A DNA stretch of 64,000 bases from Talinum fruticosum. Taxonomy: Eukaryota; Streptophyta; Magnoliopsida; Caryophyllales; Talinaceae. The translations under genes were made by a program, and so were the position numbers. The DNA is taken from NCBI GenBank assembly GCA_021018815.1, contig JAITYX010000025.1:3816501-3880500 (forward strand). The letters run 5' to 3'. The notes beneath the pieces were generated by a model that had not been told where the DNA came from, made no database searches, and saw nothing but the letters and a program-made list of their open reading frames with translations. Positions 11,270 through 22,760 of the stretch are shown here, piece by piece. Numbering within the stretch: position 1 is the stretch's first letter; every line of letters starts with the position of its first letter.

Positions 11270-12660
11270 AGTAAAGTAACTAAAAGACAAATAAATAATA
11301 TCAAAGATATCAATTTTATAAAAAAAATTAGTATAATTTATATCCACCATGCAAATTATTATTTATCATTAACACACAAATTGACCCATGAGATAAACTG
11401 TAGAAGACAACCACTAGCGGATCTTCTCCATTTTTCCTTAGTTATTAGTTTAATTAAGCCTAACCCTAATACAAACCCTATTCATATTGATAACCCTATC
11501 ACTAGCACTAGCACTAGAATTTAATCAAATTAGAGTATTAAGTATTAGAAAAACATCAATTAGCACCTAATAAGCAATCTACTAGCAAATTGATTTAAAA
11601 AGAATCTATGATAATTTCCTAATTAAAAGAGATGGGTATGAGCCATCTATGATTAACTAGGGTGATACTTATATCTAAAAGATCAAGCGATTACGTACTT
11701 AAGCCCTTTAAACTATCATATAAATTTATATAAAACTAATTAGCATGCACTCTAATTAATTAGACATAAAAATATAAACATTAAACACAAATTATCATAG
11801 AATCATGGATAAAATCAATAAGACAATAAAGATCGAAATTTTGTTTCAAAATAACTAATTTAACATGGCTTCAAGTAGACTATATTAAGTATAAAAATTA
11901 CTCAAACATTATATAATTTAGAACACGTAAACTAAATAAAAATAGCATATTTAATATTAAACTAACAATAAAAATACAGTCTTGAAATTATAATAATAAT
12001 AATAATACCACTATGATCCTTGCCATTACGGTGATGATGATGATTATGGTGATGATGATGATTATGGTGATAAGGGGTTGCGTGAGATGAGAGGGTAAGA
12101 TGAAGAGGAAGATGATGAATGATAGAGGATGATGATGAGATTAGGCATGAGATTAAGAAAGAGAATATCCGAAGTTGATTGATTGCTGATAGGTGTCGTG
12201 GGATAGAGAGGCGAGAGGGTGATGATTATTATTGTGATGAGAAGCCACCACCAGGAAGCCATGAGGATGATGAGTATAAGTAGGTTGGTGTGGGGTGAGA
12301 ATCCTTGCATGGTGATTCCTCTTCTCTTCTAAGTCTCTTTCTTCTCATGCAATTATAAGGAGGAGTCCTAGTGGATTTAGGAGTATGATTATCTTCACTT
12401 TCCTCTTCAAATTAAGACTTCATAAAATAAAATCTCATAAAATAAATATTTTATGACATATTATTTTTATGGACCGACTTCATATCTTTTCTTGAACGCT
12501 TGTCGGTAGCTAAAAATCCATTTTTAATGTCTTCTATTCTCTTTTCTCGCTTTATTCGATAATTACCTAAAAATAGACAAAATAGAATAATTTACACAAA
12601 ATAAACTATATGATATAAACTAAATAACTACTAAAATTACGTACAAAATACGACTTAACA

Positions 12661-12675
12661 AATTCCCCCACACTT
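12661..12675 (-). promoter_or_regulatory. Polypurine tract of the Athila-like element
   Basis: The minus strand reads AAGTGTGGGGGAATT immediately before the TG of the 3' LTR. This is where plus-strand DNA synthesis would be primed. Confidence 0.75.
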
Positions 12676-14242
12676 AGACTTTGGACGTCCTCGTGCAAAG
12701 ATTCCTAATACTCCATCTAGTATTACACTTTCTTATCATGATATACATAAAACATAAAGTATACACTAGGTTTGCCTTGCTTCCAAAAACAGTTTGATGA
12801 ACATTTGTCTTTCCCAAGCAAGTGAAAAGCTATCGAGAGTTTATTCATCAGAGTTAACAATGTCTCTTTCATTTAAGCAATAGTAAAAATTTTCCATCTT
12901 ATTCAAACATGTACATACCGGTCAAGAGGTATAAAAAGTTTAGGATGGGAAAAATTAAGATGCGAGTATGGTTATACTCGAATCAGCGAGATAACTCACT
13001 AAAAATGATTATAAACTTGTCTTGCAAGCTTTTCTTCCGACTTATTCTTTTTTTTTTCATTTTTTTCTAACTCCATTCAAGCACATATTCAAGGCCCATA
13101 TAAGGTCTTAAAAATATAACACTCCCTGTCTCCCACTCACCCAAATAGAGGTGCTGGAGTTAATACTCTATTTTTTTTTCTTAGTATGGTTCGAGCCATT
13201 AATCGACCCAAAAGGGGCATGACTCTCCCAAGCATGGGTTTCTTCATTCATAAAGGCTCAACTTGAGACCTAAACTTTAAGGGGAAATGGTGCTTGAGCC
13301 ACCAATTCCGACCCATGTTGGTCGACTAACATTTTTTTCTCTTTTTTTTTATTTAGTTTTTTTATTTGTTGGCATGTTTCGAGTTGGAACGGTGCTTAAC
13401 GGGGTTGACTCTCCCAGCACAGGTCTTTTCCATACACAAGCCACTTAAGGGGAACAAATGTCATACCACTTGAACAACCTGTGTTGGTAAACCAACATAT
13501 TCTAAACTTTAATAGGCAAGACAAGAAAAATCAAATTTTCAATGAGTTATTCTGCTAAGTCTAGTAGTAACGGTTTAAGTCAATTTATTGCCTCTATCAC
13601 GATCATATAACATGATCAAACCGACGAAAAAATTATGATTGTCACTAATTGAAGAAATATATGAGGATTAACTCAAACAACTCGAATGACAATTAACATG
13701 TTCAAATTTCTCACTTACAAAGGGAAAGAAAAATTATAAACAGAAAAATTTAAGCAAGTTAATGTAGCATATATTCATGTTCATGCATTTTTTACAAGAA
13801 AGACAATAAAGTTTTTTTGTTTTTTCAAAAAAAAGATAAAAATAAATGCATAAAATTAAAATGCAAGATGCACTACCCTACACTTAATTCATGCATTGTC
13901 CCTAATGCATGCAAAATAAAAATACAAATAAAATTAAAGTAAAAATTATAGAAACTTCCCTGAAAATGTTGGGTTCCCTCCCAACCAGCGCTTTTGTTTA
14001 CCGTCTTTGGCTCGACACCTTTGCAGCTGAAGGATCATTTAATTGCATTTCCCACACTAAATTGATCTAGTCTCCTGCATACTTGTAATTAGCGGGAGAT
14101 TTCTTTTGGAAAACAACAGATGTATTCTCCCCACACTTATTTTTTTATTCCTTTTCAATTTTAATTTTTTCGTGAATATATCTTTAAGGAACTTAGGATA
14201 ACGAGGTTCCCGTTTCATGGTATCTAGAAGAGGAATATTAGT
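12676..14242 (-). other. 3' untranslated region of the Athila-like element
   Basis: Long non-coding stretch with several T-rich runs. It holds two imperfectly repeated blocks around CTCTCCCA(A/G)CA (13224 and 13410), and a block near 13970-14030 (CCTCCCAACCAGCGCTTTTGTT) that I recognise as common in Athila-type 3' regions. No RT, integrase or env-like reading was found in either strand. Confidence 0.5.
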
Positions 14243-15626
14243 TTATGTCTTCCTAGATATTCTTATGATATCTTCAATTGCATCGTCTATCTTAGGAGTT
14301 GTGCTCATCAATCTATTAGGAAAACGTGGGATAGGCTTGTAAAGATCTTTCTTATTTTCACCTATTTCCTTAGCATTAGAGGCATTATCTTTGTTTTGGC
14401 CAGGTTCAGATTTCTTAACCTCTAATTCTGGCTCAACCTCTATGTTTTTCCTTGGTTCCTCTAATTCTTTCCCACTATTAAGTGTTTTGACACTCACATT
14501 TTCTTTTGAATCCTGGAATTGTTGAGATTGTATTTGGGCTTCCAGGTTACTAATTATTGTATCATTGACAATTTGTCTCTCTTCAACCTATTTAATGGTC
14601 ATCTCTAAGCTTTGGAACCTAAGGTCAGTCTCCTTTTTTAGTCATCCATCTTCTTAATGATTTGTTCTAAAAGATAATTGGTTTTGTCCTGAGCAATGAA
14701 TTGATAAAATTCTAGGGGTTTTCTTCAAATCCATACCTAAGGTTAGAGTAGTCACTCCATTCTTCATAAGTGTTAGAGAATGGGATATGGTTCATTTGAC
14801 CTTGGTTGGAAAAAATAGCATTCACCTGCCCTCTTTGTTGAGTAGGGCATGCATTAGTAGGGTGTCCCTTTAAACAACAATTTTATAAGCTATTGCATCT
14901 TCTCTATGGACCAATTTGTTCAACGTAACAGTAATTTGGGACAATTGGGTCTCTACAGATGGACCTAAATTGAACTCATTAACATTCCTAAATTGGGTAT
15001 CTCCCATTCCATATTGTTGAGTATTTTGCGCCATAATATTAAACAATTCTCTAGCATGAGCTGGAGTCTTATTAAACACGACCCCTCTACTAGCAACATC
15101 TACCATATTTTTATCTATTGGCAGTAGACCTTCATAAAAATATTGAATCAATAAATGCTCATAAATTTGATGTTGGGGACAACTAGCACATAATTTATTA
15201 AAACGTTCCTAATATTCGAAAAAGTCTCCCAGTCATTTGTTTAATGCCATAAATCTCCTTTCTAATGGACCCTATCCTAGATGAAGGGAAAAATTTCTCT
15301 AAAAATGCTTTATGAACTTGGGTTCATGTAGTGAATGTTGTAGTGGATAGGTAATAAAACTAATCTTTAGCCTTATCTTGAAGTCAAAAAGGAAAGGCTC
15401 TCAACTTAATTTGGTCTTGGGTGATTCCCTCAAGTTGCATGATGGAACATGCAATAATAAACTCATTGATATGACGATATGGGTCATCACCAGGTAGTCC
15501 ATGAAATTTAGGTAACATATTTAAAAATTCGGAGTTCAATTTTAGTGGTCAGTCCAATGCAGAATATAAGATAGGTAGAAGTTGTGCATCCCAGTTAGGT
15601 GCAGCAAGCTCACATAAAGTAGTCAT
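14243..15626 (-). pseudogene. Athila-like gag, degenerate
   Basis: The likely start is the ATG at 15626. The first residues read in frame for about 26 codons before a stop. 14870-15151 carries the best-conserved stretch (IQYFYEGLLPIDKNMVDVAS and the following TPAHARELFNIMA), which is typical of the Retrotrans_gag region in Athila elements. Between them, minus-strand readings of 15160-15540 give the FFPSSRIGSIRKEI and PGDDPYRHINEFI gag motifs in changing frames. 14243-14497 is the charged C-terminal part, ending near a proline/arginine motif. The capsid would form virus-like particles in the cytoplasm; this copy cannot make one. Confidence 0.75.
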
Positions 15627-15812
15627 CTCAATAATTTCGTAACATACAAAAACATAATTAGAAACACTTACTTGGCTTTCAACTTCGTCAAATGTATACT
15701 CTTTATCAAAATAAAAAAACACTAAAAAACTACGAAAATAAACTATTAAAGTCGCAAAGAAGTAATAAAAGTAGTAAATCTAAATTAAATAAAACTAACA
15801 ACTATTATTTTC

Positions 15813-15833
15813 TTTCCCAAGCAACGACGCCAA
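15813..15833 (-). promoter_or_regulatory. Primer-binding site, tRNA-Asp type
   Basis: On the minus strand the sequence after the LTR end reads TTTTGGCGTCGTTGCTTGGG, close to the Athila-lineage PBS. It lies five bases inside the LTR boundary. Confidence 0.75.
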
Positions 15834-15837
15834 AATT

Positions 15838-17312
15838 TGTTAGCTTGTTGTGCAGTTACAAATTAAACCACTACTTAGACTTATAATAAATAATATAACA
15901 TAAGGAAGTAGGGATCAAAGCCACAAGGAAAGATATAATAATATTTATATTGAAATCTAATTAAATTTACTACTCTTTAAAACAAAATAGAAAATATAAA
16001 TCAGAAAATTAATATCTATAAATCACAGAAAATTATGTACTACTAAATAAATAATTTATACAGAATATAAAAACTATAATAACCCAAAAATATGTTTGTA
16101 TATTTTTTTGAATAACTAATACGTAAAACTAAGGCAGTAAAATAAGTAAGTTCTAAAATAGAAAATTAAATAAGTAAAATTCTGCACTAAATTAATTATG
16201 AAAATAAATAGTAAAATTATCACGAATATTAGTCCTAATTTTATTGACCTAACCAGACCTTAAAAATATAAAAATAAAATTTAAAACAAAAATTAAAAAT
16301 TTATTTAGACTAAAAACTTGCATTAATTAAATTCAAGAATTAAATTTTAAAAAATACCAAATCACTTCTAAAAATTCTAAAATTTTAATCACATCAAACT
16401 AGGACTCTATGTAATCCCTAAAAGAAGATAAAATACAAAAATAATAAAAGAAACTATTTTTAAACTAATTTCTAACAAACCGACTCAAAAATAATAAAAC
16501 TGACAGAAAAATAATCTAAAATTAAGATATATAAAGACTCAAAATTAAATTAAAATAAAATTCCTAAAACTAACCTAGAAGACTATTATTTAAGGGGAAA
16601 TAACGTAATTAATAATAAAAGATTGTAACTTTGTAAATAAAAATTGACAATTAAGTAAAGTAAGTATAAAACAAATAAATAATATCAAAGATATCAATTT
16701 TATAAAAAACACTTAGTATAATCTATATCCACCATGCAAATTATTATTTATCATTAACACACAAATTGATCTACCCATGAGCTAAACTGGAGAAGACAAC
16801 CACTAGCGGATCTTCCTCGTTTTTCCTTAGTTATTAGTTTAATTAGGCCTACCCTAATATAAACCCTACTAATATTGATAACCCTAGCACTAGCACTAGA
16901 ATTTAATCAAATTAGAGTATTAAGTATTAGAAAAACATTATCTAGTACCTAATAACCAATCTACTAGCAAATTGATTTAAAAAGGATCTATGATAATTTC
17001 CTAATTGAAAGAGATGAGTATGAGCCATCCATGATTAACTAGGGTAATACTTATGTCTAAAACATCAAACGATTACGTACTTAAGCCCTTTAAACTATCA
17101 TATAAATTTATATAAAACTAATTAGCGTGCACTCTAATTAATTAGACATAAAAACATAAACATTAAACACAAATTATCATAGAATCATGGATAAAATCAA
17201 TAAGACAATAAAGATCAAAATTTTGTTTCAAAATAACTAATTTAACATGGCTTCAAATAGACTATACTAAGTATAAAAAATTACTCAAATATAATATAAT
17301 TTAGAACATTTA
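15838..17312 (-). repeat. 5' LTR of the Athila-like element, truncated
   Basis: The plus strand starts TGTTAGCTTG and aligns with the 9798 LTR to about 17312 (block ATAATTTAGAACA). The sequence then changes abruptly, so about 700 bp of the LTR, including its U3 start, are lost. It lacks the TIR element found in the sister LTR. Confidence 0.85.
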
Positions 17313-17339
17313 TAAAAATTCCTCCGATACATCCAGGAG

Positions 17340-17823
17340 CATTGAACGACTAAAGGGAGATCCAGGTCCCTCGAAAAACTAGTAGAAGACTATGTAATTA
17401 ACGTGATCGCCTACTTAGCAATCAAGAAGGAGGCTTCAACACACCGACATCACGATGACTTGGAGAAAAGGATTTCTTCATGCATTGAGCAAGTCGAGCA
17501 AGAGCAGCCTCATTTAGCTGTAGTGCAAGGAGAATTTGACATCTTAAGGGACAAGTATTAAGGTACAGTCCAAAAAGATTGTTGAACTAGAAGAAGCACT
17601 TCGTGCTCGCTCGTGAGGAGGAAGACCAACTTCGGTTTGACATTCCTACTAAATCATCCTTGGTGACAACTATGGAAAAATAAGTCGGCGAGAAGAAACA
17701 AGCCCTTACAATCCTTGAGACCACACTTGTCCTTTCACCGAAGTGGCCCAAGAGCTAGAGAAGTATGAACGGGAAGTATTGGAGTTGCAATCTTCAATCA
17801 AGCTTGATGATTGGACGGACATC
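17340..17823 (+). pseudogene. Opposite-strand ORF relic downstream of gypsy pol
   Basis: The plus strand carries a broken open frame. 17390-17560 reads about 56 codons rich in Glu, Lys and Gln (a YLAIKKEAS... segment followed by EQVEQEQPHLAVVQGEF). After a stop, further heptad-like stretches follow (VELEEALRARS; AQELEKYEREVLELQ), suggesting a coiled coil. It runs against the host element's gag-pol direction, between the integrase end and the missing 3' LTR. That matches the position of the antisense ORF known in Retand-type elements. I did not recognise a domain. Several stops and frameshifts break it. Confidence 0.5.
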
Positions 17824-17980
17824 AACCGATTAGAGTCCTTAATTTTTGTTGCTTGTGCTACCTCTTTTTTGGTTGTTGTACCTTTGACATTTCCTATTTA
17901 ATAATAGACTTTTATTTATTCTTCTTCATTCCCTTGCATTTTTTGAATTGCACTTGCCAATTTTGTACTTGTCAATTTTT

Positions 17981-18139
17981 TTTTGTTTCACCATTCATAA
18001 TTTATAATTTTGTGGGCCAGGAGTATTACAAATTTTTTTGTTTCATCGTTCACAGTTTATACTCTTGTGGGTCGGGAATAATATAAATTTTTTTATTTCA
18101 TTGCTCACGCTTATACTCTTACGGGTCGGAGTATTACAC
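17981..18139. repeat. Three tandem copies of a 54-56 bp unit
   Basis: Units start at 17981, 18037 and 18091. Each reads roughly TTT(G/A)TTTCA, a variable stretch, TTATACTCTTGTGGGTCGG, then AGTATTACA. They lie in the 3' untranslated part of the Tat-like element, where tandem repeats are common in this lineage. Confidence 0.8.
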
Positions 18140-18201
18140 GGATATGAAACCTTCATGAATGAGCAGTTTATGCTCTTACTTAGGAGCTTAAAACCATCTG
18201 T

Positions 18202-18370
18202 TTAAGAGAAGTACCACTTCAAGAACTTGGCGTTTATTGATCCTACACGAACTCCTTCGTCGTCAACTATCTTGTAGGCACCATTTGAGTAGACCTCCTG
18301 GAGAGTGTAACAACCGTCCCACTTTGAGGTGAACTTGTTTCCTGTCTTATGAGTTGTGATGATTGGTTTC
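18202..18370 (-). pseudogene. Tat-like integrase, C-terminal end (GPY/F-like region)
   Basis: The minus strand encodes the end of a Tat-type polyprotein: a THKTGNKFTSKWDG stretch, then a YSNGAYKIVDDEG motif, and a terminal INAKFLKWYFS with a stop at 18202. The family usually has P or G-P-Y after KWDG; here it is C-Y. The protein continues on the other side of the solo LTR, at 21841. Confidence 0.85.
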
Positions 18371-19034
18371 TTATTTCTTTTATTTCTGTATTTTATATTG
18401 TTGGCCGAATGATGAAAGCCCGAGTCCTGTTTGAGGATTTGGATCATGAACGATATTTGATTTATGCGACGGAAGTCGAGTAAACCACAAAAACCCTTAG
18501 CACCAAAGAAATAGCCTTTTTCCTTGGGTTAGTCCAAAAATCCTTTTTTTCCGACGGTCCAAGCCCGAGTCAAACCTCCAAAGTCAACAAAAGTCCAAGT
18601 GCCACGTACTCGGGAGATTCTAGGCTCAAAACACCGCGTTTCACTTTTGTCCAACCTAGACACAGAGCTGAAGACATCAAGACGATGTTAGACGCCACAT
18701 TTCATGATCACAAGCATCAAAACATCGCGTTTAGCTCCAAAACAGTTCGCCCGAGACATAGAGCTTTTTCCCTCAAAACGACGTCGTGGCCGGCGCCCCC
18801 AACCTGGTTTATTTCACCTTAAAACGCTGCATTTTGCTTGAGAATCCCGTTGTAGTACAAAAAGAACGCAAGACCCCATAATGAGACCATATGGGTGGTG
18901 CCCCCAACCCTTGGAATCTGATTCTACCTGTTTTTATCCCTTCATTTTCTCGACCGGTTTTTTACCCGATTCTACTTCGGTTTGGATGGTAATTGAGTTG
19001 GAACCCTAGGTCATTTCATGACCTAGCCTTTCCC

Positions 19035-19042
19035 TATAAATA
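19035..19042 (+). promoter_or_regulatory. TATA box of the Tat-type LTR
   Basis: TATAAATA, followed by AGAGAGC. It is conserved at 61985-61992 and, in degenerate form, at 45377-45384 in the sister LTRs. Confidence 0.7.
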
Positions 19043-20142
19043 GAGAGCTTAAGCTCTAATTCTATATATGATTTCTCCTATGCATTATGTTGCCGAATCA
19101 GCTGCAAATTACTCAACCCTAAAACACTACGCCGCTGAATTGTGACTAAGAGTGATTGAATATTTAAATATTATGATCTCTTGGTCTCCTTCTAGCTGAT
19201 CTTTTTAATCACTTACACATCTTTCTATTCATCTCCACAAAAACTCACAAAAATCCTCCTCGAATCACCACCGTCGCATTAACAAATCTAGATTTGAGAT
19301 CCAAATCCGAGATCCGGATCAACAGTGGGACAACCCGAGGCACTAAGCGGACCTTCAAAATGGTTATTTATTTTCATGTTTTTACTGGTTTTTGTATTAT
19401 GGAGAAAGAATTGTATCACATTAAATTCCTCCCCGCCCGATGTAATCTTTTAATTTCTCGCTTTCTTTTCTTTCTACTTTTCTTTTCTTTTCATTATTGC
19501 TTTTTTATGTTTGGTTTTATTGTTTACACGACATGTTTTGATTGCTTTCATTTTTGTATCGCATGTTGTTTGCTTGTGTTTAATATGTTATTTAGATACA
19601 CTACTCAAACTAGTAATGGCCATCGTTTGACGGGCGGAACGGAAGGGCTTACCCCTACGTTTGGTACCCTCACCCTCGAATCCATTCTCGATTCTAGACC
19701 AATGGAGTCACTTTTATTTAGCGTCTTTCAAGTTAGTTTTCTCCATACTAAGATTGGAAGAGCATTTATTTATTTATTTTTTGTTAGTTTTTCATTGTTA
19801 AAAACTTATTGGCGACTTCCTCTTTTTGATTTATTTCTAACCAATTTCTTTCCAACTTTTCCGATCGAACAATAAGAAAAGAGAATTCTGGATATGTAAG
19901 CAAGGCTAAAGGTCAAGGTTGATCACCTCAACTGTGGCCCCTAGTCGGCACCGCCGACCACCAGGTGTAGGCTGTTGCTCGCATCGAGTGAGTCAGCAGG
20001 TGAGGCTTGAGTCCAAACCGGTGTTTTCACACGAGTTTGGCCCTAAAGCCTCACGGTAGAAACATAAAACCCTAATTTTCTTTATTTTTCGGTTAAAAAA
20101 TAATATCCCGGAATTTCTGAAAATAATTTCTAAAATAAAATA

Positions 20143-21614
20143 TGAAGGTTTGCTCTTGGAGAGTCTTAGTCACCCTAGATAGGGTTGAATAGGGTGCTCT
20201 GGAAATTTTAACAAACTTGGAAGATTAAAGTTTGAAAGCAATAAACAAGACTATTTGAGTCTAGATTGGACTTAGAAAAGTATGAACTCGGATTTACGTG
20301 GAAACCCTCCCGGGGTAGAAAACCACGGTCGGTGCTAGTCCAAGCACCAAGTCAAATCCACTATTTTGAATCCACAAAATACAGCAGATCGACTCAACCG
20401 GAATTGCTCCCTTAGACAATTCCTTACTGAATTTTCCTAGACTCGAAGTTCCCTTATCCGATCTAGTACTTCCTAACTAAGGTAACCATTACAGCTAGCG
20501 ACACTTGGATCGAGTTAACCCTTACAGCTCAGTCAAGGGACCTTACTTAGAGAGTAAGAAAGAGTATGTGACTGATTGCAAGACTTCACAATTTAGAAAG
20601 TATGAATTACAAGCTGGGAGTTATAAGTAGAAGATTGAGTACGAATACGAAGACTTTCACTTAAGTAATGTGTATTGACAATAATTTTAGCAAGTCTTAG
20701 CCATCTTCAAGTCTTGATGGTTGGCTTCTATTTATATATGACCAAGTAGATTAGCCGTTGTGACTATCTTCCGAATAGAAGTCCTTTGTGACAATTGTAA
20801 CAGCTTCTTCTAAGTCGCTCGAAAAGATCCGTTGAGATAAGAACGTTGTGCAACGACTCTTGACTCCTTAAGATGTCCCAATCCACTGGTGGTGTCTGTA
20901 AAGTAGGGTGGAAACCATCGTTGAGCTTAACGTTGAAGATTTCCAGCTTTGGAAACAGACAACCTTGACACAGCGTCCGGGCCTTGTTCGAAGTAGAAAA
21001 CCCTTGTCTGCTGGTGATTGACAGCTTGAAGCCGGTTATTTTTGTACCTCGTTTAGATAACCTACAAAAGTAAAGAAATTTTGGTTCTCAAAGTATAAAA
21101 TACTTTGGTCTAAGATCAGTATAGATAATAATTTAATTAAGACAATTAAGTGCATAATTATTCGAGACCTAGAAGAGTGGAATTTTCCGAGGCTAATATT
21201 CATTATACTCAAATTCCATATGAGTCGATCTTAGGAAAGATCAAGTTATAAAGAGAATATCGAGTATGAGTACTTGATCTTAGAATTCTCGAACAAATAT
21301 GCTCGACTTAGAAAGTTGAATTAACACGAGTAATTCTCTTTGACTTAGAATATGTAGTCAAAACTTAGATTAAAAGAGTTAGAGAGATTGTTTGAGCATG
21401 CGATAAATCTAATTGGTGTATGAGTCACTCGAAGCATCAATGTGGGTTGATGTCCAAGAATGTGATTTCTAAGTCGACCGTAATCGAATGAAAACATATG
21501 CAATAGTTTCTATAACACTCGGAATGACTTGTAATCAAAACTTAGGAGGGATGAGGTTTGTACCGAGTCCTTGATAATACTCAGAGTGATAGGAGTTCAG
21601 ATTTTGAGTCTTCA
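20143..21614 (-). mobile_element. Solo LTR, Sirevirus family
   Basis: This 1472-bp LTR begins TGAAGGTTTGCTC and ends GAGTCTTCA on the plus strand, flanked by perfect 5-bp duplications AAATA (20138-20142 and 21615-21619). It aligns along its length with the LTRs of Sireviruses A and B, including the conserved GTGGAAACCCTCCCGGGG and CAACCTACAAAAGTAAA blocks. A TATTTATATAT segment near 20730 is the minus-strand TATA region. It sits inside the Tat-type solo LTR and is therefore the youngest of three nested insertions here. Confidence 0.93.
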
Positions 21615-21840
21615 AAATAATTAATAAAATCGTCACTAAATCTGATTTGATTCATTTTAACTTGATTTAATAAAATTCAGAAATCTAAATAAAAGGTTCA
21701 TCCCCACTTTCTAAATTTCATCTTCAAAACCCTAAAATCATTTTCATCTTCATAAATCAAAAAGGAAAAATTTTAAACCCGCCAATTCGTGGGGAAGCTT
21801 AGGCCCTTCCCTTGGAGGGTGGAGGACCATGGTTCCTACA

Positions 21841-22760
21841 GTCTCCTTACTGCAAGCACTTGATCTCCGACTTGAAATAATCATAGGAAAACGTTTTTGT
21901 TGAATGCTCATTACAAGCGTGCTCGATAGCATTCCAACTTTTGCTGTGTTTGTAGTCATTTTTCATCAAGGGCATCTAAATTAGCCAAACGAAGCTTGTG
22001 ATTTTCATCTTCAGCCAAACCTTCTTGTAGGGCAATGCGGAGCGATAAAATTTCAATCTCTAAAGGAAAAATAGCCTCTAATCCATACACAAGAGCATAA
22101 GGATTTGATTGGGTTGGTGTTCTATATGTAGTCCGATATGCCCAAAGAGCCTCCCCAAATCTTTTATGCCAATCCCGTTTGGATTTTGCCACCACCTTCT
22201 TAAGTTGCACAACGTTTTGTTGAAAGCTTCGCGAAGCCATTTGCGAAGCATTGTACATTGAAGACTTATGTTGGGCGAACTTAAACTTTTCACAAAGGCT
22301 AGTCATCAGCTTGTTGAAGAATGGTTCGCCGTTGTGCTGTGATTACATATGGAGGCACACCATATCGATAGATAATATTTGTCCGAATAAAGTCCACGAC
22401 ATTCTCCTACTTAATCTCTTTTAATGTAATAGCCTCTGCCCACTTGGAGAAATAATCGGTTGCAACGAGGATGTATAAATGGCCAACGGAAGACTTAGCA
22501 GATGAATGACCATATGATATCAAGTTCGCATTCCTCAAAAGGCCAAGACGCTATAGTTAGGTGAAGTAGTTTCGGAGGCTGATGTAAGAAGTTGACATGA
22601 AACCGACATGCGTCACATTTTTTTACAAAGTCAATAGAATCTTACACCATGGTGGGCCAGTAATAACCCATTCTTTTGATGTGATCCTACAACTTGGGTC
22701 TTGATTGATGAGCACCACAGATGCCCGAGTGAGCTTCTTTCATCACTTCTTTTGCTTCTT
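21841..22760 (-). pseudogene. Tat-like integrase, zinc finger and catalytic part
   Basis: The best reading is 21956-22306, which carries the integrase C-half typical of Tat elements (KFKFAQHKSSMYN, then KRDWHKRFGEALWAYRTTYRTPTQSNPYALVYGLEA). At 22540-22740 the minus strand reads an HHCC zinc-binding region (GICGAH, then MGYYWPTM, then FVKKCDACRFH). The QVGDQVLAVRR segment at about 21841-21870 ends exactly at the inserted solo LTR and resumes at 18370. The enzyme would insert cDNA into chromosomes. Frameshifts and stops break the core, and the catalytic residues cannot be read in one frame. Confidence 0.8.

Larger units (their letters stand above)
9798..12660 (-). repeat. 3' LTR of the Athila-like element
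   Basis: On the minus strand it starts TGTTAAGTCG next to a polypurine tract and ends ...AGCTAACG (a terminal CA changed to CG). It is 2863 bp long, but about 666 bp of this is an inserted TIR element (10604-11269), leaving a length close to the 2142-bp solo LTR at 4512-6653. Trinucleotide-rich GAT/ATC sequence at 12000-12140 explains the small open frame at 12062-12310. Confidence 0.88.
9798..17312 (-). mobile_element. Athila-like Ty3/gypsy element, pol-less deletion derivative
   Basis: This minus-strand element has its 3' LTR at 9798-12660, polypurine tract at 12661-12675, degenerate gag at 14243-15626, primer-binding site at 15813-15833 and a truncated 5' LTR at 15838-17312. The PBS (TTGGCGTCGTTGCTTGGGAA on the minus strand) resembles the tRNA-Asp-type site used by the Athila lineage. 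Gag C-terminal sequence passes directly into 3' untranslated sequence, so protease, RT, RNase H, integrase and any env-like ORF are gone. The right LTR breaks off at 17312, where Tat-like sequence starts. Confidence 0.85.
18371..21840 (+). mobile_element. Solo LTR, Tat-type Ty3/gypsy (interrupted)
   Basis: This LTR belongs to the same family as those at 44865-46537 and 50656-63276. It ends ...GGTTCCTACA at 21840, exactly where the copy at 63276 ends before its PBS. Flanks GTTTC (18366-18370) and GTCTC (21841-21845) are a plausible 5-bp duplication with one change. The first 30 or so bases of the family LTR seem to be absent. A TATAAATA box lies at 19035-19042 and the family's conserved block (GACGGGCGGAACGGAAGGG) at about 19631. 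A Sirevirus solo LTR occupies 20143-21614. It splits the integrase reading frame of the surrounding element. Confidence 0.82.

Noticed and set aside
19294..19875. 193-codon plus-strand open frame with several hydrophobic stretches
   Set aside because: It lies inside a Tat-type LTR. The aligned part of the sister LTR (62274-62507 and after) has stops and shifts, so it is T-rich LTR sequence and not a gene.
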